From the NCBI GenBank assembly GCA_947501355.1, contig CANMVA010000001.1:2255492-2319491 (forward strand): a DNA stretch of 64,000 nucleotides. Reading direction: 5' to 3'. The position numbers and the translations under genes are program-made. Source of the stretch: an uncultured Paracoccaceae bacterium (GTDB taxonomy: Bacteria; Pseudomonadota; Alphaproteobacteria; Rhodobacterales; Rhodobacteraceae). Below the pieces are notes generated by a model, which was not told where the DNA came from, made no database searches, and saw nothing but the letters and a program-made list of their open reading frames with translations. Positions 9,798 through 18,661 of this stretch are shown here, piece after piece (positions within the stretch are counted from its first letter, which is position 1; every line of letters starts with the position of its first letter).

Positions 9798-10204
9798 CAG
9801 GCGTAGTCCTCGATCAGCCGGAACCGCTCGCACATCAGCATCATATGCGGCTTGAAGAGCCCATGGCGCTTGAAATACGCGGTATAACCTTTGCGCCAAT
9901 GTCCCAGATCGCGGAACTCGCCTTGGGCCGCGACAAAATCCTCGTCCATTTCAGAGAATTTGCGCTGCGTGACCTCGACCGTCTCCAGCATCACCGCAGG
10001 CGTGCCGTCCCAGTTCAGCGCGATATCGCGCCGCCCGACGCGGGGCATGACATCATCGCCGTCATACACCTCCATCGCCTCGCAGGTCGCCGTCTTCTGT
10101 CCAGAGCGCACGAGCGCCAGGATTTCGTTGCACAGTGCCTCACTGTCGCCAAAACGGAACGTGTCCGCATCCGGGTTGGCGTCGATCAATTCCTGAAGGG
10201 TCAT
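9797..10204 (-). CDS. ASCH-domain protein within the leu-catabolic operon
   Basis: From the ATG at 10204 (AAGGA eight bases upstream) the protein has 135 residues and matches the ASCH fold, a PUA-like RNA/nucleotide-binding domain: FRFGDSEALCNEILALVRSGQKTAT near the N-end, then a beta-rich core (RDIALNWDGTPAVMLETVEV) and a C-terminal FAxxEGE-like region (DFVAAQGEFRDLGHWRKGY). ASCH proteins are variously RNA binders or amidohydrolases such as the YqfB type. The activity here is unknown. It sits between liuB (11 bases upstream) and liuD (one-base overlap), so it is co-expressed with leucine degradation genes without an evident role in that pathway. Confidence 0.82.
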   Translation of the reverse strand: MTLQELIDANPDADTFRFGDSEALCNEILALVRSGQKTATCEAMEVYDGDDVMPRVGRRDIALNWDGTPAVMLETVEVTQRKFSEMDEDFVAAQGEFRDLGHWRKGYTAYFKRHGLFKPHMMLMCERFRLIEDYA

Positions 10205-10215
10205 CGGGGTCGTCC

Positions 10216-11823
10216 TTACATACGGAACACGCCGAAACGGGTGTCCTCGATCGGGGCATTGAGGGCGGCTGACAGGCTCAAGCTCAGCACATCGCGAGCC
10301 TTGCGCGGGTCGATGACCCCATCGTCCCAAAGCCGCGCGCTGGCATAAAGCGGGTGCGATTGCTCTTCAAACATCTTGATTGTCGGGGCTTTGAACGCGG
10401 CCTCTTCCTCGGCCGACCAGCTTTCGCCCGCACGCTCCAGCGCGTCGCGTTTGACGGTCGCCAAGACGCCCGCGGCCTGTTCACCGCCCATGACAGAGAT
10501 CCGGGAATTTGGCCAAGACCACATGAAGTTCGGCTGATAAGCCCTTCCAGACATGCCATAATTTCCTGCACCAAAAGAGCCACCCACCACCATCGTGATC
10601 TTTGGTACTGCGGTTGTGGCGACCGCTGTCACCATTTTCGCCCCGTGCCGCGCGATGCCTTCGTTTTCGTATTTACGGCCCACCATGAAGCCTGTGATGT
10701 TCTGCAAGAATACAAGTGGGATTTTCCGCTGCGAACACAGCTCAACGAAATGCGCACCCTTCTGCGCGGCCTCGGAAAAGAGCACGCCATTATTCGCGAT
10801 AATCCCCACCGGGCAGCCGTTGATATGGGCAAAGCCCGTGACCAAAGTCTCCCCGAACCGCGCCTTGAACTCATCGAAGCGCGAGCCATCCACGACCCGC
10901 GCGATGACCTCGCGGATGTCGTAGGGTGTGCGCAGATCGGCAGGCACGACACCAAGCAAGTCCTCGGGATCATAGGCCGGGGCTTCGGGTGTTTCCCACT
11001 GCACAGTCAAAGGCTTAGCGAGGTTAATTGATCCAATCGCCCGACGTGCGAGCGCCAAGGCATGCCCGTCATCTTCCGCAAGGTAATCTGCGACGCCCGA
11101 CAGCCGCGTATGCACGTCGCCGCCGCCCAGATCCTCGGCGGTGACGACCTCTCCGGTGGCCGCTTTCACCAGCGGGGGGCCTGCCAGAAAGATGGTGCCC
11201 TGGTCCTTCACGATGATCGTGACATCCGACATCGCAGGCACGTATGCGCCGCCCGCAGTGCAGGACCCCATCACGACCGCAATCTGCGGAATGCCCTTCG
11301 CGCTCATCCGGGCCTGATTGTAGAAAATCCGCCCGAAATGGTCACGGTCCGGGAACACCTCGTCCTGATTGGGCAGGTTCGCGCCCCCGGAATCGACCAG
11401 ATAGACGCAAGGCAGGTGGCATTCCTCGGCGATTTCCTGCGCCCTTAGATGTTTCTTAACGGTCATGGGGTAATAGGTGCCACCTTTCACCGTGGCATCG
11501 TTGCAAATGACCATAACCTCCTGGCCTTGCACACGGCCCACCCCTGCAATGACGCCCGCGCAGGGGGCGGCACCATCGTAAAGCCCGTGCGCGGCAGTGG
11601 CGCCAACTTCGAGAAAGGGCGATCCGGGGTCCAGCAAACCGGCAATCCGGTCTCGTGGCAGCATTTTGCCCCGACTGACATGGCGCGCGCGGGACTTCTC
11701 TCCGCCGCCTGCGGCCGCAAGGGCGGCCACCTCTTGCACCACGGCCAGCGCCTCAAGATGCGCGGCGCGGTTCTTTTGAAACGCCTCGGACGAGGGAAGC
11801 GCCTTTGAGGACAAAAGTCTCAC
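10216..11823 (-). CDS. liuB: Methylcrotonyl-CoA carboxylase, carboxyltransferase beta subunit
   Basis: This is the carboxyltransferase half of methylcrotonyl-CoA carboxylase, 535 residues with N- and C-terminal crotonase-like CoA-binding lobes. Typical stretches are [27 protein letters not shown] (shared by MCC beta subunits), [16 protein letters not shown], and [17 protein letters not shown] in the C-lobe. The start is a GTG at 11823-11821 that overlaps the stop of the upstream unrecognised gene as GTGA. The N-terminal [18 protein letters not shown] fits the family start. It transfers CO2 from the biotin of LiuD to 3-methylcrotonyl-CoA. Confidence 0.95.
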   Translation of the reverse strand: MRLLSSKALPSSEAFQKNRAAHLEALAVVQEVAALAAAGGGEKSRARHVSRGKMLPRDRIAGLLDPGSPFLEVGATAAHGLYDGAAPCAGVIAGVGRVQGQEVMVICNDATVKGGTYYPMTVKKHLRAQEIAEECHLPCVYLVDSGGANLPNQDEVFPDRDHFGRIFYNQARMSAKGIPQIAVVMGSCTAGGAYVPAMSDVTIIVKDQGTIFLAGPPLVKAATGEVVTAEDLGGGDVHTRLSGVADYLAEDDGHALALARRAIGSINLAKPLTVQWETPEAPAYDPEDLLGVVPADLRTPYDIREVIARVVDGSRFDEFKARFGETLVTGFAHINGCPVGIIANNGVLFSEAAQKGAHFVELCSQRKIPLVFLQNITGFMVGRKYENEGIARHGAKMVTAVATTAVPKITMVVGGSFGAGNYGMSGRAYQPNFMWSWPNSRISVMGGEQAAGVLATVKRDALERAGESWSAEEEAAFKAPTIKMFEEQSHPLYASARLWDDGVIDPRKARDVLSLSLSAALNAPIEDTRFGVFRM

Positions 11824-12716
11824 TGGTCCTTACCTTGTAGTTCGAACCGGTATTCAAATTTCTGGCGCTTCGGCACCGCATTTAGTTCAAATCCATCTGG
11901 TAATTGAAATTGAACAACATGTTCATTTTTCGCCTCAGCTAGACGGATGCTTCGAAGGGTATCATTTAAGATGGAAATAGCTCCAAGCCGTTTAAAGTCA
12001 GCTTCAAAGTTAAGCTGTTCAGTGCCGTAGCACATCGTGAGCGAGTCCGCGGCGGTTTTCATCCGCACCCAGTTCAGCCCTTCAAGTGGAGCATTTACAG
12101 GAGTGAATGCGCCCTCCTCGTTCGCAATTTGCAACTCCATTCCCTTACCGAACGAAAATGGTCGGCAATGCTTGAAGGAGTTCAAAAGACCTCGCTCGGT
12201 CAACAACTCAGCTTCTTCAACCAAAAGAGTAACAAGTTGTTCATGACCGGCTTCCGCAAGCCAGGTCCGGTCACCACTGATGCACCAGGACAACCATTGA
12301 TTAAAATCTGGCACTTCGCCATCAAACTCCACAAAGAACCTTTTAGGGATGGTTCTTTTCGATATCGAAACAAAAACGTCGTGTAAGTCGTCGTAGCGAA
12401 GTTTGGTAGACAACCAAAGAAACGTCCCAAATCGCGAGTTGGCTAGCAATAGCAACAGCATTGTTTCAGAGGAAAAAAACCGGAAAACACGAGCAAGCGC
12501 AGCTTTATGTTTATCAAAATTCTCTCTTGATTTCTTCAGACTAGCAGCGATTCCTCCGTCCAGCACTTCATTTCCTGAGTAATCCGCAAAACGAAAGTCT
12601 GCGGGCCGGTTAGCCTGAAGCGTTGCCAAGATCATCGGAAGGCAAAAAGGGTCAAGCGTCTCAAGCATCTCTCGATTTGCCCGATCCAGAATATCTTTGG
12701 TCGAGACCACCTTCAC
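11820..12716 (-). CDS. Unrecognised low-GC gene inserted between liuA and liuB
   Basis: I do not recognise this 298-residue protein. It begins with a GTG that overlaps the liuA stop (GTGA) and ends in a TGA that overlaps the liuB GTG (again GTGA), so it is coupled on both sides. It looks soluble apart from one short hydrophobic run ([13 protein letters not shown], about 84-96). No metal, nucleotide or catalytic motif stands out. Lys, Asn, Phe and Leu (TTT, AAA, CTT) codons are frequent, and its GC content is clearly below the 60-65% of the flanking liu genes, which suggests transfer from elsewhere. The intact frame and the precise junctions argue for a functional gene rather than a decaying one. 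Confidence 0.75.
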   Translation of the reverse strand: MKVVSTKDILDRANREMLETLDPFCLPMILATLQANRPADFRFADYSGNEVLDGGIAASLKKSRENFDKHKAALARVFRFFSSETMLLLLLANSRFGTFLWLSTKLRYDDLHDVFVSISKRTIPKRFFVEFDGEVPDFNQWLSWCISGDRTWLAEAGHEQLVTLLVEEAELLTERGLLNSFKHCRPFSFGKGMELQIANEEGAFTPVNAPLEGLNWVRMKTAADSLTMCYGTEQLNFEADFKRLGAISILNDTLRSIRLAEAKNEHVVQFQLPDGFELNAVPKRQKFEYRFELQGKDQ

Positions 12717-13876
12717 AGCATTGTCCCCATCATCTCACGCCCCACCAGCATGCGCCGAATTTCCGAGGTGCCTGCGCCAATCTCCATCAGCTTGGCGTCG
12801 CGGAACAGGCGCGCGACGGGGCTGTCGTTTAGAAAGCCCGCCCCGCCCATCGCCTGCACGGCCTGATGGGCCTGCTTCATCGCCTCTTCAGAGGCGTAGA
12901 GCACGCAAGCGGCGGCGTCCTGACGGGTCACCTCCCCCCGGTCGCAGGCCTTGGCGACCTCATAGACATAGGCGCGGGCGGAATTCATCGCGGTATACAT
13001 ATCCGCGATCTTGCCCTGCATAAGTTGAAAGTTTCCAACGGGTTCGCCAAACTGCCTGCGCTCGGCCATGTAGGGCATGATCGCGTCCAGACAGGCCGCC
13101 ATGATGCCCGTGCCAATGCCCGCCAGCACGACGCGCTCGTAATCCAGGCCCGACATCAGCACCTGTACGCCGCGCCCTTCCTCGCCCAGCACGTTTTCAA
13201 ACGGGACTTCGACATCCTCGAAGATCAGTTCCGCGGTGTTTGATCCGCGCATTCCCAGCTTGTCGAAATGCGGGCTGGTGCTGAAGCCCGTCATCTCTTT
13301 CTCGATCAGAAAGGCGGTGATCCCTTTCGATCCCAAATTCGGGTCGGTCTTGGCATAAACAACGAGCGTATCGGCGTCTGGACCATTGGTGATCCAATAC
13401 TTGTTGCCGTTTAACCTATAGTGATCATTGCGCTTTTCAGCGCGCAACTTCATCGAGACAACATCCGATCCTGCGCCTGCCTCGCTCATGGCCAGCGCGC
13501 CGACATGCTCCCCCGAAATGAGGCGCGGCAGATATTTCGCCTTCTGGTCCTCGGTGCCGTTCAGCTTGATCTGGTTCACGCACAGGTTGGAATGGGCACC
13601 ATAAGACAGGGAAACGGACGCGGACGCGCGCGCGATCTCTTCGACAGCGACCGTGTGCGCCAGATAGGACATACCCGCGCCGCCATAGGCCTCGTCTACG
13701 GTGATGCCCAAGAGGCCCAACTCGCCCATTTCGCGCCAAAGCTCGGACGGAAACGCATTGGCCTGGTCGATCTCGGCGGCCATCGGCTTGACGCGGTCCT
13801 GCGCCCAGCGATGCACCATCTCGCGGAGTGCAGCGACATCTTCGCCCAGATCGAACGTCATCGACGCCATGAACAT
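12713..13876 (-). CDS. liuA: Isovaleryl-CoA dehydrogenase
   Basis: The FAD enzyme oxidises isovaleryl-CoA to 3-methylcrotonyl-CoA and passes electrons to ETF. I chose the ATG at 13876 because GGAGG lies seven bases upstream, giving 387 residues. Acyl-CoA dehydrogenase signatures are present: [15 protein letters not shown] (about 128-142), [19 protein letters not shown], and the C-terminal [20 protein letters not shown]...[10 protein letters not shown]. The catalytic base is E247 in [11 protein letters not shown], the position typical of isovaleryl-CoA dehydrogenase rather than of short- or medium-chain enzymes. First gene of the leucine operon. Confidence 0.95.
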   Translation of the reverse strand: MFMASMTFDLGEDVAALREMVHRWAQDRVKPMAAEIDQANAFPSELWREMGELGLLGITVDEAYGGAGMSYLAHTVAVEEIARASASVSLSYGAHSNLCVNQIKLNGTEDQKAKYLPRLISGEHVGALAMSEAGAGSDVVSMKLRAEKRNDHYRLNGNKYWITNGPDADTLVVYAKTDPNLGSKGITAFLIEKEMTGFSTSPHFDKLGMRGSNTAELIFEDVEVPFENVLGEEGRGVQVLMSGLDYERVVLAGIGTGIMAACLDAIMPYMAERRQFGEPVGNFQLMQGKIADMYTAMNSARAYVYEVAKACDRGEVTRQDAAACVLYASEEAMKQAHQAVQAMGGAGFLNDSPVARLFRDAKLMEIGAGTSEIRRMLVGREMMGTML

Positions 13877-13899
13877 TGCAAATCCTCCCATGCGCTTAT

Positions 13900-13913
13900 T
13901 GAACGCTTGTTCA
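13900..13913 (-). promoter_or_regulatory. Inverted repeat (candidate repressor operator) before liuA
   Basis: TGAAC-GCTT-GTTCA is a perfect 5+5 inverted repeat lying 24 bases upstream of the liuA ATG, in the 66-base gap that must contain the operon promoter. Its size and symmetry suit a TetR- or GntR-type dimeric regulator. No regulator gene lies next to it, so the cognate protein is unknown. A five-base arm alone can arise by chance, and placement is the main support. Confidence 0.4.
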
Positions 13914-13942
13914 TTTATAGCGGTGGAGTCGGCTCCGTCAAA

Positions 13943-15142
13943 TCATTCCGCTGCCATCTGAAACGCACGCGCCACCTCATCGCGGATAATTCGCGCGATC
14001 AGGGCGCAATCCTCAAGGCTGAACGTCAACGGCAGGCGCATATCCAGAACGCCGTGCAAGACCCGATCGGTTTGCGGCATCGGCTTCGGGTTGGCATAGC
14101 GCCAGCTGTCGTATTTAGAGGTGAACGCCACCGGGTCCTCGGCCCCGAACCATTTCAGCTCCACCCCACGGTTGAGGCAGCCTGCGATCACACGACGGAT
14201 GGCGGTTTCGTCCCAGTCCAGCAGCAGGAACTGAAACGAGGACATCACGTAATCTTCGGCCTTGGGTCGGTGCGGCAGATAGAGGCCCGGCGTCTCAGCC
14301 AACCCCTCTTCCATCACGCGATACCTGTCGTTCCAACGGGCGCATTGTGCCATGAGATCGCGCAGCTGCGGTCGCAAAATCGCCGCCCGCAGATTGTCCA
14401 TCCGGCCCGAAATATTAGGCGTTTCCAAACGGATATCCGTGAAAGTCTCCACCGGAGGCGCAGCCCCGTGACGGCCATACATCATGTAGCTGCCCGACAG
14501 CATGACGGCGCGCGCCATCAGTTCCGGGTCATCGCCCACCAGAAACCCGCCCTCGCCCGAATTGACGTGTTTGTATGTCTGGCACGAATAGCACCCCAGC
14601 ACCCCGTGACGCCCGGACCATGTGCCGTTCCACCTGGCCCCCATGGTGTGCGCGCAATCCTCGATTACCGTGATGCCGTGCGCGTCACACAGCGCCATCA
14701 GCGCGTCCATGTCGCAGATATGCCCGCGCATATGGCTCAGCAGCAAGACCTGCGCCTGATCCGCTTTCGCTGCAAGATCGTCCAGATCAATCGTCAGATC
14801 CTCGGTCACTTCGACAAAGACCGGAATAGCCCCGACGCTGGCAATCGCCCCCGGCACCGGGGCCAAGGTGAACGCGTTGGACAGCACCTTGTCGCCCGCG
14901 CCGACCCCACAGGCCCGCAAGGCCGTCGCCATCGCATAGCCCCCCGAAGCCACGGCCAGCGCGTATTTCGCGCCCATCATCCGCGCGAATTCCTGCTCCA
15001 GCAGATCGGCTTCGGCGACCTCGTCGGGGATCGTGTTATAGCGGTGCAAACGCCCATGGCGCAGCACGTTGAGCGCTGCGGCGATCCCCTCCTCCGGGAT
15101 CGGCTCCTGCTGGGTGAAACTGCCTGTGAAAACGTCTGTCAT
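13943..15142 (-). CDS. DegT/DnrJ/EryC1/StrS-family aminotransferase
   Basis: This is a 399-residue PLP-dependent enzyme of the sugar-aminotransferase (DegT) family. Visible features are ASGGYAMATALRA (phosphate-binding region, about 66-77), EDCAHTMGA with PLP-ring aspartate D162, and SCQTYKHVNSGEGGF with the Schiff-base lysine K191. Most relatives aminate keto-sugars for cell-surface glycans or natural products, but no sugar-pathway genes lie nearby. It could instead act on another keto substrate. It is 66 bases upstream of liuA in the same direction and may have its own promoter in the gap shared with the divergent PrpD gene. Confidence 0.88.
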   Translation of the reverse strand: MTDVFTGSFTQQEPIPEEGIAAALNVLRHGRLHRYNTIPDEVAEADLLEQEFARMMGAKYALAVASGGYAMATALRACGVGAGDKVLSNAFTLAPVPGAIASVGAIPVFVEVTEDLTIDLDDLAAKADQAQVLLLSHMRGHICDMDALMALCDAHGITVIEDCAHTMGARWNGTWSGRHGVLGCYSCQTYKHVNSGEGGFLVGDDPELMARAVMLSGSYMMYGRHGAAPPVETFTDIRLETPNISGRMDNLRAAILRPQLRDLMAQCARWNDRYRVMEEGLAETPGLYLPHRPKAEDYVMSSFQFLLLDWDETAIRRVIAGCLNRGVELKWFGAEDPVAFTSKYDSWRYANPKPMPQTDRVLHGVLDMRLPLTFSLEDCALIARIIRDEVARAFQMAAE

Positions 15143-15250
15143 GGGGGTGAGTGTGCGCCCGTTTACAGCGCCCCGTCAATGGAGAGGCGCGACATCAAGC
15201 CGTCGTAAATGAGGATGCGCGCGCCTATTTTACGCCCCATGCTCCTCAAC

Positions 15251-16576
15251 ATGAGCAAACTGCATGATTTTAGCGAAACCCTGTCTTGGGGCGGGCTGGA
15301 TGCGGCGACCCGGCGGCAAGCTACTCTATGTCTGCTGGACTTGATCGGCATCGGCTTTGGCGGCGCGCAAACCGAGCTGGCGCGGATTATCACCGCCCAT
15401 GCGGCAGACCAGTTTGGCGGGCCGCACCCTGTGCCGTTCAGTGACCGGAGGGCCAGCGCTGCCGGGGTTGCCTTGGCCACGGGCATGACGATTGATGCGC
15501 TGGACGGGCATGACGGGTTCAACCCGTCAAAGGGGCATATCGGCTGTGGCGTCGTCGCGGGGCTTTTCGCGTTAGCGCAAGAGGCGCAGATCGAGGACGG
15601 TGAAGCGCTTCTGGAAGCGCTTGTTTTTGCCTATGAAATCGGGGCGAGACTAGCGATCGCCTTGCATGCGACGGCACCGGATTATCACACATCGGGCGCG
15701 TGGGTCGCGGTTGCGGTGGCCGCGATGGGCGCGCGGATGATGGGACTGTCGCCCGCGCAGATGGACCACGCGATGGGCATCGCAGAATATCACGGGCCAC
15801 GCAGTCAAATGATGCGCTGCATTGATCATCCGACAATGGTCAAGGACGGCTCTGGCTGGGGTGCGATGGCGGGCGTATCAGCAGCGTTGCTGGCGAGAGA
15901 CGGGTTCACCGGCGCGCCCGCCGTGACCGCAGACGGCTCCGCTTGGAGCGACCTCGGCCAGCGCTGGTACATCCACGAGCAGTATTTCAAACCCTATCCT
16001 GTCTGCCGGTGGGCTCAGCCCCCAGTGGAGGCCGCGTTGGCCTTGCGCCGTCAGCATGGCCTAGTCTCGAGCCAGATCAAAGCCGTCGAGATCGCGTCGT
16101 TTCACGAATGCACGCGCCTCGCGACGGCGACGCCCACCAGCACCGAAGAGGCGCAATATTCCACGTCCTTTCCGTGCGCGGTGGCCCTTGTTCGCGATGG
16201 CATTTCACCGTCTGACCTGACAGCAGGCGCGTTGCACGACCCGGAGATTTTGCGCCTGTCAAAGGCCACAACGATGGTCGAGGCGGAGGAAGCGAACGCG
16301 GTCTTTCCCCTGACCCGTCTGGCCAAAGTGCATTTGACCTTGCAGGACGGCACGCGGCTCAGCAGCAATTGGCATCAGCCGCGCTGGGACCACGACGCGC
16401 CCCCGACGCCTGTGGAATTGCGCGAAAAATTCGATGGTTTGACACACCCGGTCTTGGGCGTGCCCGACGCCAATCACTTGGCGGACTGCATTCTGTCGCT
16501 TGAAAACGGCACGTTCACGCGGCTTCTCAGCCTTGTGGCTCAGCCGATCAAACCCGCCACAACGGCGTCCAGTTGA
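15251..16576 (+). CDS. MmgE/PrpD family protein
   Basis: The protein belongs to the MmgE/PrpD family, whose known members include 2-methylcitrate dehydratase, cis-aconitate decarboxylase and iminodisuccinate epimerase. The family hallmarks are an N-terminal helical domain with LCLLDLIGIGFGG, the ALDGHDGF stretch (catalytic Asp/His region), GHIGCGVVAGLFALAQ, and the C-terminal lid with KPYPVCRWAQPPVEA. There is no other methylcitrate gene nearby, so the substrate is open. I chose the ATG at 15251 (MSKLHDF, family-like). ATGs at 15239 and 15209 are in frame, and none has a strong ribosome site. The 3' end overlaps the opposing phosphatase gene by 37 bases. Confidence 0.82.
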   Translation: MSKLHDFSETLSWGGLDAATRRQATLCLLDLIGIGFGGAQTELARIITAHAADQFGGPHPVPFSDRRASAAGVALATGMTIDALDGHDGFNPSKGHIGCGVVAGLFALAQEAQIEDGEALLEALVFAYEIGARLAIALHATAPDYHTSGAWVAVAVAAMGARMMGLSPAQMDHAMGIAEYHGPRSQMMRCIDHPTMVKDGSGWGAMAGVSAALLARDGFTGAPAVTADGSAWSDLGQRWYIHEQYFKPYPVCRWAQPPVEAALALRRQHGLVSSQIKAVEIASFHECTRLATATPTSTEEAQYSTSFPCAVALVRDGISPSDLTAGALHDPEILRLSKATTMVEAEEANAVFPLTRLAKVHLTLQDGTRLSSNWHQPRWDHDAPPTPVELREKFDGLTHPVLGVPDANHLADCILSLENGTFTRLLSLVAQPIKPATTASS

Positions 16577-17202
16577 TCATAATGATCCAAAAGCGCCTCT
16601 GGTTGTAGATCGGCGACGGCGCGCCCGGTCGGCCCGAAAGTGACCAGGATCGACGGCACCCCTGCCGCAGCAGAGGTTTTGCGATCCGTCACCGTATCGC
16701 CCACCAGAAGCGAGGCACTGCGCGTGCCGCCCACACGGTCAACCGCCTCGAAGAACGGGGCCGGATCGGGTTTGCGAACAGGCAAGGTGTCCGCCCCCAC
16801 CAACGCACCGAACGCGTCTCGAACGCCCAACCGTTGCATCAGCGTCTCGGCCAGACCTTCGGGCTTGTTGGTGCAGATCGACACCGCGTATCCGCCCGAT
16901 TTCAGCCGCTCCACCGCATCCATCGTGCCGGGATACAGCACAGTGTGGCGGTCGATATCCTGCGCGTAGGCGTCCAGCAGAACGGGATATTGGCGGTCCA
17001 CCTCGTCCTCGCCATAGGTGCCAACCCGCTCAAACCCCAGCCGCAGCATGGCGCGACCACCTGCAAAAGCAGTTGCCGCGTCTTCGACCGGGTCCAGCAG
17101 ATCGCCCAGGCCTAGCCCTTGAAAACAGGCGTTTGCCGCAGCAATCAGGTCCTTGCTGGTATCGGCCAACGTGCCATCGAGATCGAAAACAACTGTGCGC
17201 AT
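16540..17202 (-). CDS. gph: HAD-family phosphatase, phosphoglycolate phosphatase-like
   Basis: From the ATG at 17202 the protein has 220 residues and the four HAD motifs: FDLDGTLADT (nucleophile D7, acid D9), ICTNKPEG (motif II), the KPDP lysine (motif III) and LLVGDTVTDRKTS (motif IV). The alpha-helical cap between motifs I and II places it in the Gph/PGP subgroup, which dephosphorylates 2-phosphoglycolate arising from DNA repair or oxygenation. The exact substrate is not provable from sequence. A longer open frame to 17391 adds an unlikely N-terminus lying in the divergent promoter region. It overlaps the PrpD gene tail to tail. Confidence 0.82.
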   Translation of the reverse strand: MRTVVFDLDGTLADTSKDLIAAANACFQGLGLGDLLDPVEDAATAFAGGRAMLRLGFERVGTYGEDEVDRQYPVLLDAYAQDIDRHTVLYPGTMDAVERLKSGGYAVSICTNKPEGLAETLMQRLGVRDAFGALVGADTLPVRKPDPAPFFEAVDRVGGTRSASLLVGDTVTDRKTSAAAGVPSILVTFGPTGRAVADLQPEALLDHYDQLDAVVAGLIG

Positions 17203-17305
17203 GGGGGCCTCGCTGACACGTTCGGTAATTGGATGTGATCCGCCCACCCTTGCGGCGCGCTGAGGGATGGATAAAACGGGGCCAAGAGAAAGAAAAGGGG
17301 TAGGC

Positions 17306-18661
17306 ATGGCGACCGCACTCATTCTATTGGCGGCCGGTAAAGGCACGCGAATGCAGTCGGACCTGCCCAAAGTCTTGCATGAGATCGGCAATGCGCCGCT
17401 TTTGCATCACGCGATGCAATCGGCGGCTGCGATCTCTCCTGAGCGCAACGTGATCGTTGCCGGTCACGGGGCCGAGGCTGTCAAGGCCGCAGCGCAGGCC
17501 TATGATTCCGAGACCGAGGTCGTTTTACAGACCGAACAATTGGGCACCGCCCATGCGGTCGATCAGGCCCGCGATGCGTTGAAAGGGTTCAAGGGCGACG
17601 CCCTTGTGCTCTATGGTGACACGCCTTTTATCCAGCCCGAGAGCCTGGACGCAATGCTTGCGGCGCGTGCCAAATATGCCGTGGTCGTGCTGGGGTTTGA
17701 GGCCGCTGATCCAGCGCGCTACGGGCGGCTGGTCACGCAGGGCGATACACTCGAAAGGATCGTCGAGTATAAGGACGCATCGCATGAAGAGCGCGCGATA
17801 ACACTTTGTAATTCAGGCGTTATCGCTGCCGATTGCAAGCTGCTTTTCGATATGCTCACCGAGGTCGGCAATGACAATGCGGCGGGGGAATACTACCTCA
17901 CCGACATCCCGGAACTTGCGCAGAAGCGCGGCCTGACCGCAGGGGTCGTGCGCTGTTCGGAGGCGGAGACGCTGGGCATCAATTCCCGCGCGGAGCTTGC
18001 CGATGCGGAGGCGATTTTCCAATCCCGCATGCGCAGACAGGCGATCGAGAACGGCGTTGCCCTGCAGGCCCCCGACACCGTCCAGTTCAGCGCCGATACG
18101 GTTCTGGGCCGCGATTGCGTGATCGAGCCGAATGTGGTCTTCGCTCCGGGCGTCACGGTCGAAACCGGTGCCCGCATCCGTGCCTTTTCCCATTTGGAAG
18201 GCTGTCACGTCGCACGTGGCGCGATCGTTGGCCCCTATGCCCGGCTGCGCCCCGGCACCGAGCTGTCAGAGGACGTGAAGATCGGCAATTTTGTCGAGCT
18301 GAAAAACGCCACCCTCGCGGAAGGCTCGAAGGTGAACCATCTCAGCTATATCGGCGACGCCGAGATCGGGGCAGGCTCCAATATCGGCGCGGGCACGATC
18401 ACCTGCAATTATGATGGCGTCCTGAAGCACAAAACGGAGATCGGCGCGCGTGTGTTTGTCGGCTCGAACACCATGTTGGTCGCACCAGTGAAACTGGGCG
18501 ATGACGCCATGACGGCCAGCGGGTCTGTCATCACCCGCGACGTACCTGCGACTGATCTGGCCGTCGCCCGCGCGCGGCAGGAGAACAAAACAGGCTTCGC
18601 AGTCAAATTGTTTGAAAAGTTAAAGGCCATCAAGGCAAAACGGCAAAAGGACGACTCATAA
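17306..18661 (+). CDS. glmU: Bifunctional GlcNAc-1-P uridyltransferase / GlcN-1-P acetyltransferase
   Basis: GlmU makes UDP-N-acetylglucosamine, acetylating glucosamine-1-P and then uridylating it. The 451-residue protein has the N-terminal pyrophosphorylase domain (LLAAGKGTRMQSDLPKVLHE, and YGDTPF with the metal Asp) and a C-terminal left-handed beta helix made of hexapeptide repeats (from about residue 255, e.g. IGNFVELKNA, IGAGSNIGAGTITCNYDG). I chose the ATG at 17306, preceded by AAGGGG. The TAA overlaps the glmS ATG by one base (TAATG), so the two UDP-GlcNAc genes are coupled. Confidence 0.97.
   Translation: MATALILLAAGKGTRMQSDLPKVLHEIGNAPLLHHAMQSAAAISPERNVIVAGHGAEAVKAAAQAYDSETEVVLQTEQLGTAHAVDQARDALKGFKGDALVLYGDTPFIQPESLDAMLAARAKYAVVVLGFEAADPARYGRLVTQGDTLERIVEYKDASHEERAITLCNSGVIAADCKLLFDMLTEVGNDNAAGEYYLTDIPELAQKRGLTAGVVRCSEAETLGINSRAELADAEAIFQSRMRRQAIENGVALQAPDTVQFSADTVLGRDCVIEPNVVFAPGVTVETGARIRAFSHLEGCHVARGAIVGPYARLRPGTELSEDVKIGNFVELKNATLAEGSKVNHLSYIGDAEIGAGSNIGAGTITCNYDGVLKHKTEIGARVFVGSNTMLVAPVKLGDDAMTASGSVITRDVPATDLAVARARQENKTGFAVKLFEKLKAIKAKRQKDDS

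Noticed and set aside
13421-15208. 595-codon open frame on the plus strand
   Set aside because: Antisense to liuA and the DegT aminotransferase gene, both of which have clear family motifs. The product is Arg/His/Gln-rich without recognisable domains.
17101-17305. Search for a glmS-type or other riboswitch before glmU
   Set aside because: The 103 bases between the divergent phosphatase and glmU show no pseudoknot-like or conserved riboswitch sequence that I recognise.
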